Below are positions 56,857-64,000 of a stretch of DNA of 64,000 nucleotides, in pieces. The position numbers were made by a program, and so were the translations under genes. The notes under the pieces are model-generated. The model saw only the letters and a program-made list of their open reading frames with translations, made no database searches and was not told the origin of the DNA. Each line of letters opens with the position of its first letter. Position 1 is the stretch's first letter. Source of the DNA: Acanthacorydalis orientalis (lineage: Eukaryota > Arthropoda > Insecta > Megaloptera > Corydalidae); assembly GCA_034766995.1 (NCBI GenBank), contig CM068313.1, positions 41,029,496 through 41,093,495 on the forward strand, written 5' to 3'.

Positions 56857-57685
56857 ACGTGTGAGCCAGTGGAGCGAGAAATTTTAAAAGCTGACTTATT
56901 CACTTACCGTTGAAGTGAAAATGTGAAGTTAAATGATACCTTGTTAGCTATTCAATGTCAGTTACTAATTATGGAGCAGTGGTCCGTTGCACAACGAGCT
57001 TTTGATGTGAAATCATTTTAGAAAAATGGCGAGTCTGTTACAATTCCATAACGGTTATTTTGCAATCATTATAACATTCCGTATCGTGGGCAGGTACGAA
57101 CCGTTCATGCTATTAACTTGTGGATTAAGAAGTTTTGGGAAACTGATTTTATATTAAATTTGAAACAACAATGGTTCCGAAGAACAGTAAGGACACCATA
57201 ACACATTAACCGTGTTGGATTTTCTGTAATGCGTAGGCCATAACGTGATTACAATTCTCATGCAAGAATTAAATTTATTTCTAGAAATTACATAGTTCTA
57301 ACAAGGCGGGGGAAAAGTCATATTACTAGAGTGTCCATGGCTTCTGTAAGAACGATCTTTCAAACCATACTATTTTTAAAAATTGAGATGTTGTTTTGCC
57401 AGCAAGATACCCAAATTTGACGGCATGTGATGTTTTTCTTTGCGATTATATAAAGAGTATGATCATCCATCCACACAATATCCTTGAATTTAAAATCCAA
57501 GAAGCAGTTGCGAGAATTCCGCCAGATATGTCAATGGAAATTTTCCGAATAAGATGAGAAGAATGTGAGCGCCGAATGGAGCTCATCTATTAAGCGTGAT
57601 ATTTAAAAAATAAAATGGCTCGATATACCTAACAAGATTTAAGTATAGAGTTTTAAAATTTTCCCATTCCTCTGGCTCATCTTGT
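56857..57685 (+). pseudogene. internally deleted Tc1/mariner-superfamily element with DUF4817-type N-terminus
   Basis: The terminal repeats share TGAGCCAG-GGA--G-GAAA and TTTTAAAA. The left one reads GTGTGAGCCAGTGGAGCGAG. The right one, on the opposite strand, reads AAGATGAGCCAGAGGAATGG. The transposase begins at ATG 56971 with MEQWSVAQRAFDVKSF, the classic DUF4817 start, and continues NLWIKKFWETDF and VRTP. After a large deletion come ARYPNLTACDVFLCDYIKSM and FKIQEAVARIPPDM. Several stops are present. The element is about 830 bp against about 1.3 kb or more expected. It belongs to the same broad type as the 52.4-kb element but has different ends. Confidence 0.83.
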
Positions 57686-57991
57686 ATGTAATAAAGTTTT
57701 TTTTTATGCAATAATAGCAAGACAAGGTGCCATACTTTATACTTTTTTTAAGAAGTTAGTTAATATTTTTCATCTCAGTTTATTCATTATAAAGAAAATA
57801 ATTTATTATAAGATTAAACAACCAAAAATAATGTTTTATTTCTATTAAAATGTTTCAAAATATTTAACTTAGTTTTATTGTTTTAATTTACTTCCTACGT
57901 CCCATTAAGCTCCCATATACTATAATAACAGCTTAAAAAATAAATTTGACTACTACAAACATACACACACATACATACATGCATACAAACA

Positions 57992-57994
<3 letters not shown>

Positions 57995-58039
<45 letters not shown>
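57995..58039. repeat. (TA)n microsatellite
   Basis: About 45 bp of TA after an ACATACATGCATAC-rich lead-in. Confidence 0.95.
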
Positions 58040-58042
<3 letters not shown>

Positions 58043-58450
58043 CTGAATATCAATAATTCGTTTAAGTCAAAAATTGAACAGAATATCTCTGGATTTTTTA
58101 AAACTTTATCATCAAAAACCGTTCCATCTTTTTCCTTTACTTTATATGCATATAATACGTCTCGTTTATATTTGAAACTAATACATTCAGTTCTTCTACA
58201 TACATATACAGGTAATAGATCTGATCAGTCACATACGTTATTCTGAAAACACGATATCATTGTGCAGGTTTGAATTTGATCGACTGCCGACTTGGGAAAT
58301 TAAACTACAACTTTACTCCCAGCAGATATTTAACACTCGCATAACATTACTTATATGAAAACTAAAATTTCCTGCACAATTCATTTGTGCATTAGTTTCG
58401 GAATATCTAATTATGCATATTACATGGTTATTTTTAAATAAGAAATTCAA

Positions 58451-58612
58451 ATATTTTTTATGATATATTACTTTATCACTTAAAACGTAAAATAGTTAAA
58501 ATGGTAATTTTTATTTATTTATTTGTTTGTTTATTTACTATTAGAAAATAAGAAAATAAAATCACATTTAGACACAAATAACCTTCTTTCTAATTACTTT
58601 ATAATAGTTATT

Positions 58613-58684
<72 letters not shown>

Positions 58685-59096
58685 CTTTAACCAAAAATAT
58701 TGAGCACCCCATAATTATGCACTTACCTTCAAATATGGTTGTATTGGATAAATATAAAATTGCATTTGTTTAAAGATAATCACATTTATTTATTTATTTA
58801 AATATTTTGATTGGCCTCCCCTCAGCTTTAATTACGGCAGCGATTTTTTTTTGATATTGTTGCGAATAGCCTGCGACACTTATCACTTATAATATTCTTC
58901 CATTCTTCCACAATAACAGTTTTCAATGAGTTTTTTGATGTTATTTAGTATTCTCGTACCCTCCGTTTTAGTATTCCCCACAAGTGCTCTATCGAATTCA
59001 GATCAGGGGACTATACAGGCAAATCTAATAGTTCAACAACATTTTCTTACAGCCACTTAATTGTGGCTGCAGATTTGTGACATGTGAATTGTCCTG

Positions 59097-59146
<50 letters not shown>

Positions 59147-59749
59147 TGATATAGACCAATTTGTATATATACATATACATCGATTTAATTATTTTCTTAA
59201 TAAAATTATTTATTGCAAGACATGTAAACATAATTTTGTAATGTGTTTTAATGGATTTTTCAATTTAATAAATATTGTATCTATAAATATCGTACCTATC
59301 GTATCGTAAATGTCTAATTTTTAGTATGAATTTGTATAAAGAACTCACGATTTGTTATTAATTATTGATTAGTTAAATTTATTTCTGAAGATTTTTAAAG
59401 AAAAAAGAATCACCTATATTATCTAATTTATTCAAACTTAATTACTTTTATAGCAGTTGCTCTTTTATATTTTTTTAGTTTTCTAATCAATTTCAAATAC
59501 TTTGTACAAAAAATCAAAAGTTTTTATTAAACAAATGGAAGTATTCAAAATATTTATTAACTTTTTATACATGTAGAACACAATTTTTATTGGTATGAAA
59601 AAACTTTATGCACCTATTTGTATTACATTTATAGTACCTACTTTTTAAAATAACATTGAAATAAAAATGTCATCTTTTCATCTTTTCATATATTTTATTT
59701 GAAACAACAAGAGGACACATTCAATGACTGAGATCAACCTAATTTTATG
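58451..59749. repeat. tandem segmental duplication, copy A
   Basis: This copy matches 59750-61215 in the same orientation. It starts ATATTTTTTATGATATATTA, includes a CA/TA microsatellite, a Tc1 relic, a second TA array and about 500 bp of unique sequence. It ends with GAAACAACAAGAGGACACAT and on through ATCAACCTAATTTTATGATA. Compared with copy B it lacks about 218 bp (60946-61163). Only a few mismatches per 100 bases are seen by eye. Confidence 0.92.
58683..59100 (-). pseudogene. Tc1 transposase C-terminal relic, copy A
   Basis: Minus-strand reading: QQDNS, then HKSAATIKWL-stop, DLPV-stop-SPDLNSIEHLWG and ILKRRVREY-stop, SLKTVIVEEWKNIISDKCRR. This is the second Asp (FQQDN) and the Glu (NPIEHLWG) of a Tc1 DD34E transposase. 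It ends abruptly in a (TA)n array on the N-terminal side. The other side carries the terminal sequence AGCTTTAACCAAAAATATTG next to another (TA)n. Confidence 0.88.
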
Positions 59750-59922
59750 ATATTTTTTATGATATATTACTTTATCACTTAAAACGTAAAATAGTTAAAA
59801 TGGTAATTTTTATTTATTTATTTGTTTGTTTATTTACTATTAGAAAATAAGTTACAATCACATTTAGACACAAATAACCTTCTTTCTAATTACTTTATAA
59901 TAGTTATTACACACACACACAC

Positions 59923-59961
<39 letters not shown>

Positions 59962-60366
59962 GCTTTAACCAAAAATATTGAGCACCCCATAATTATGCAC
60001 TTACCTTCAAATATGGTTGTATTGGATAAATATAAAATTGCATTTGTTTAAAGATAATCACATTTATTTATTTATTTCAATATTTTGATTGGCCTCCCCT
60101 CAGCTTTAATTACGGCAGCGATTTTTTTTGATATTGTTGCGAATAGCCTGCGACACTTATCACTTATAATATTCTTCCACAATAACAGTTTTCAATGAGT
60201 TTTTTGATGTTATTTAGTATTCTCGTACCCTCCCTTTTAGTATTCCCCACAAGTGCTCTATCGGATTCAGATCTGGGGACTGTACTGGCAAGTCTAACAG
60301 TTTAACAACATTTTCTTACAGCCACTTAATTGTGACTGCAAATTTGTAACATGGTGAATTGTCATG

Positions 60367-60406
<40 letters not shown>

Positions 60407-61215
60407 CGATTGATATAAACCAATTTGTATATATACATATATAACATCGATTTAAATATTTTCTTAATAAAATTATCTATTGCAAGACAAGTAAACATAC
60501 TTTTATAATGTTTTTAATGGATTTTTCAATTTAATAAATATTGTATCTATAAATATCGTATCTATCGTATCGTAAATATCTAATTTTTAGTATGAATTTG
60601 TATAAAGAACTCACGATTTGTTATTAATTATTGATTAGTTAAATTTATTTCTGAAGATTTTTAAAGAAAAAAGAATCACCTATATTATCTAATTTATTCA
60701 AACTTAATTACTTTTATAGCAGTTGCTCTTTTATATTTTTTTAGTTTTCTAATCAATTTCAAATACTTTGTACAAAAAATCAAAAGTTTTCATTAAACAA
60801 ATGGAAGTATTCAAAATATTTATTAACTTGTTATACATGTGGAACACAATTTTTATTGGTATGAAAAAACTTTATGAACCTATTTGTATTACATTTATAG
60901 TACCTACTTTTTAAAATAATATTGAAATAAAAATGTCATCTTTTCTAAATTAGATCTTAATTTAAGATTTATAATTTTTAAAATAATTTTATTATTAATT
61001 TTTCATATTTTTTATTACCTTATAATAAAAGTTAAGACAACGTAGAGTACACAGAAGAAATTAATGATATTATAAAGGGATTAATATATCTTTGGTATCT
61101 AACAAACACACACACAAACACACTGTATGTACATATTAATACATATGTGGCAATTATTTGATTTGAAACAACAAGAGGACACATTCAATGACTGAGATCA
61201 ACCTAATTTTATGAT
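59750..61215. repeat. tandem segmental duplication, copy B
   Basis: Direct neighbour of copy A, with the same order of blocks. The junction between the copies falls at TTATGATATTTTTTATGATA. Shared sequence runs to 60945, then 218 bp are present only here, then the terminal block (61164-61215) is shared again. The microsatellites inside the two copies differ in length. Confidence 0.92.
59961..60370 (-). pseudogene. Tc1 transposase C-terminal relic, copy B
   Basis: This is the same fragment in copy B, slightly better preserved: DLPVQSPDLNPIEHLWGILK without the stop seen in copy A. It breaks off at the same place inside a (TA)n array, so the truncation happened before the duplication. Confidence 0.88.
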
Positions 61216-62162
61216 ATATAACTTTATTTAATCCAAATATAACCTTAAATAACAACAAATATTTCTATAGAATTTACATCAATAGTATTATCTGATTTTC
61301 TGATAAATTTATAAACACACTGACATATTTTTCGTGTTTGGGTAAAGAGCATAAGCGTATTTATATTTGATGAATTATCTGTTGAACAGTAAGTTGATTT
61401 ACTCTTGTGTATAACTTTGACAATATCTATGTAAAAAATATTCGAAACACATTTCGTATTCAGGCGATTCGTCACAAAGTGACATTTTTACAAGAAAATG
61501 TTATTACTGTCATTGTGTTCTGAGATGCTATTTAATATAGACTAGTATTTTAAATGTCATGTGTCGAAAAAGCACGGTAACAGTTATTGATGGAATACGA
61601 CATCATTTTAATGTTGAAATAAAAATAAATATCAAACGAACAGTTGTGAAGCATATGAAATTTTCGAGATTTTTGCAGAATTGAAAAACGTTTCAACATT
61701 TTACATATATATTTTTTATAATGTCGAATGTATAGTGTTTAGAAAAAAAAATATTTTTTCAGAAATTTAATATTTTTATATCGTCTTTGTGTATGACCAC
61801 GGGTTGATGGAAATGAAATATCAAATATTTTGATTTTAAAATATACATAACATTTAATTTAACCGCTTTAGCTTATGTTATTTATGTATTTGTATTAATT
61901 ATGCTGTCTGGCATTATCAAAATGTTAACTTTTTAGAGATTTAGTTAAAGTAAAAATATTTCTTAAATAAACTCAATTTAACGATATTAAATTATCTTTA
62001 CATATATATATATACAGTATAACATCCATTTTGTGTTATATAACAGAAATTGTCTTTATTTAATATTTATGAGTGGGAGGAAGTTTATTATATTAAAACA
62101 TATAAATATTTTTATTTTTTGTATCGGTTATTATTGTATTACTTATTTCTCTTGTAATTATA

Positions 62163-62968
62163 CGAGGATCGTTTGACAATTTTGGTAAATTTCTATGATG
62201 TGGTGCCACCATACATTTGGTAACATCATAGCTATCAAGTGTCATTTTTTATACTAGTATAGGCGAAATTTAAGCCAGTAGCGACGCGTTGTTCACGTTC
62301 TACAGATATTTGAAGCGAGCATTGTAACAGTTACCGAAAAATAGAAAAAAATTAGCAGACCTTTTTACGTCGATTCGACACCGTGGATAAAACACGAATC
62401 CACCATTACACACCTGAGTCGAAGAAGCAGTCAGAGAAGTGGATAATAACTAGCGAAAGTGCACCGAAGAAGTCGAAGACCGTTTTGTCGGCTGGGAAGG
62501 TTTTTTGTGATTCTCAAGGAATCATCCGGGCCGACTATTTAAAGAAGGAAAAAACGATAACAGGATTCTATTATAAATTTTTTTTATTGGGATGTTTGAA
62601 AGAAGAGCTAAAACAAAAACGGTCAGATTGGCACAAAAAAGTGCTCTTTCACCAGGAAAACACGCCATTCCACAAATCGACCGTTAAAATAGTAAAATTG
62701 TACAAATTTGGCTTCCTTGAATTGATTCCTCATCCACTCTATTCCCTGGACTTGGCCTCGTGCGACTTCTTCCTCTCAAAATAGAAAATTTGGCTCGATG
62801 GGAAGAAATTCTTGTCGAATGAGGATATCATCGCCACTGTCAAGGCATACTTTCCAGACTCACTGGACGAAGTATATAGCTCTCAATAGAGACTATGTTC
62901 AGAAATAAAATCGTTTTTTTCCAAAAAACGGTGCTTAACTTTTTTTTTAACATACTTATCAAACGACC
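62163..62968 (+). mobile_element. internally deleted mariner with both ends
   Basis: Left end CGAGGATCGTTTGACAA and right end, on the opposite strand, GGTCGTTTGATAAGTATG are imperfect inverted repeats, flanked by TA (62161-62162 and 62969-62970). The right repeat matches the end of the 26.8-kb element, placing both in one family. The element is 806 bp against about 1.3 kb for an intact mariner; the DNA-binding half of the transposase is missing. Confidence 0.85.
62383..62784 (+). pseudogene. N-terminally deleted mariner transposase
   Basis: The 133-codon frame reads HHYTPESKKQSEKWIITSES, GKVFCDSQGIIRADYLKKEK and KKSKTVLS in the usual order, then LKEELKQKRSDWHKKVLFHQ and HPLYSLDLASCDFFLS-stop. 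Just upstream, in frame, RRFDTVD preserves the first catalytic Asp with the following Glu changed to Lys. The second catalytic Asp (HQDN) is Glu in HQENTPFH, and the third (CDFF) is kept. After the stop, KFLSNEDIIATVKAYFPDSL continues the frame. The protein cannot be catalytically competent. Confidence 0.88.
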
Positions 62969-62970
62969 TA

Positions 62971-64000
62971 CATATAATGCCCAAAAAAATGATACTCATA
63001 TAATATACTAGAAGTATTTTTGCTTTATAATTGCATTAAGTAAGAACTGTTATTTAAAATTTATTTTAAATTAATATTAAACTAACAATATTCATTATTA
63101 TTGAATAATTAAGAACGTTATTAATTTTGAAGGAATTCATTATTGATATTGAAAGTAATGGACTTAATATACAATGTATTTATAAATAAAGTATTCGGTA
63201 TGATGTTGATTTAAAAATAACCTATTTGTATTTTAATACTTTTTTCGAAATAGATATAAATTAAAAATTAAATAAAATTGTCGTTTTAAGTTGGTAATAT
63301 ATCATTTGTTAGAAACTATTACTTATTAAAATATTGTTTTGGATTTGGAATAAAGTCTGCGTGTTACAACTCAGTTTTAAATTATAACTTCATTTTACTC
63401 GTATAATGAATAAATAGCATAATAATTTATTATAGAATTTGAAGTGACTATGTTTTAATTTTTTTGGAGTGATTTTTCTATAAAATGCTAATTTTTTTCA
63501 GATTGTCTTAGTGGATCATATGAGTGCATATCTGTGTTAGTTTTGACTCAAGAATCATATCTAGATATTTTGTTGATAAACTAAACTAATTTAATTTATA
63601 GAAAGGTTTTTAGACCACCAGGACAATACATTAACTGGATCACAGATATAAGAAAAAAATAAATATAACTATGTGTTTTTAAAAAAAATTTGAACTATGA
63701 GATCCTCAAAACCTATTATCTTATCAGGATTGTGTTATAATCACTATTATATTACATATTTTAAATTTATAGAAAAATTGTGGTGTTTATCTAAAAAAAT
63801 GTTAAGTAGTGTGACTAATGCATTTAAAAATATTTTTTGTCAATTTATAATGAAAAAAAATTGAAATATAATGAACAGGTTCCACATATATGAAAGGCAT
63901 ATGGTACGCCGTTCTTTAATTCATAAAAATCGAATGTGGAATTAACCTCTTGCCTTGTGATTTAATTCGTGACCGGGTGTGCCATAGTGAAACTATATCA
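62971..64000. other. AT-rich end of the window, no gene seen
   Basis: No open frame of note, no transposon motif and no long microsatellite. Probably intergenic or intronic. Confidence 0.5.

Overview
The window is eukaryotic and very AT-rich, with more than 50 (TA)n microsatellites, spliced genes and a dense layer of decayed DNA transposons. The transposon families (several mariner/Tc1 lineages, piggyBac, a pogo/Tigger relative, a possible hAT) and the two recognisable host genes point to an insect. Hymenoptera is my best guess from base composition and protein character, but the sequence does not prove it.

Only two host genes can be supported. On the minus strand, 17.8 down to 4.0 kb, lies a ubinuclein/yemanuclein gene, the DNA/histone-binding subunit of the HIRA complex that deposits histone H3.3. 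I could build a 15-exon model with GT/AG junctions whose phases all agree. It gives 3723 nt, or 1240 codons plus stop. The gene has the Hpc2-related domain in exons 2-4, an acidic stretch in exon 5, the conserved middle domain in exons 6-10, and a very long exon 11 holding a 13-copy, 11-residue tandem repeat. A piggyBac remnant with clean TTAA duplications sits in intron 5. On the plus strand at 48.5-49.7 kb is Integrator subunit 12 (IntS12): an N-terminal microdomain, a C4HC3 PHD finger, one short intron, and a conserved C-terminal tail reachable only across a one-base frame break in an A-run.

The rest is intergenic or intronic. Going left to right: a mariner pseudogene (18.8-19.9 kb); a short hAT-like candidate (20.0-20.3); a truncated mariner abutting a pogo-like DDE fragment (26.8-27.7); a (TACA)n array (28.2-28.3); a non-LTR retrotransposon C-terminal remnant (30.6-31.1); a full-length but dead Hsmar1/cecropia-type mariner split by a younger nested 834-bp mariner (36.3-38.4); two internally deleted DUF4817-type Tc1/mariner elements (52.4-53.3 and 56.9-57.7); a tandem segmental duplication carrying the end of a Tc1 transposase in each copy (58.5-61.2); and an internally deleted mariner (62.2-63.0).

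A recurring theme is that elements with two recognisable ends have lost an internal part of the transposase and are about 0.8-1.0 kb long. I found no novel multi-gene system. The points worth following are the ubinuclein repeat, the IntS12 frame break, the dated nesting of mariners, the deletion derivatives and a CpG-rich promoter-like island near 55 kb.
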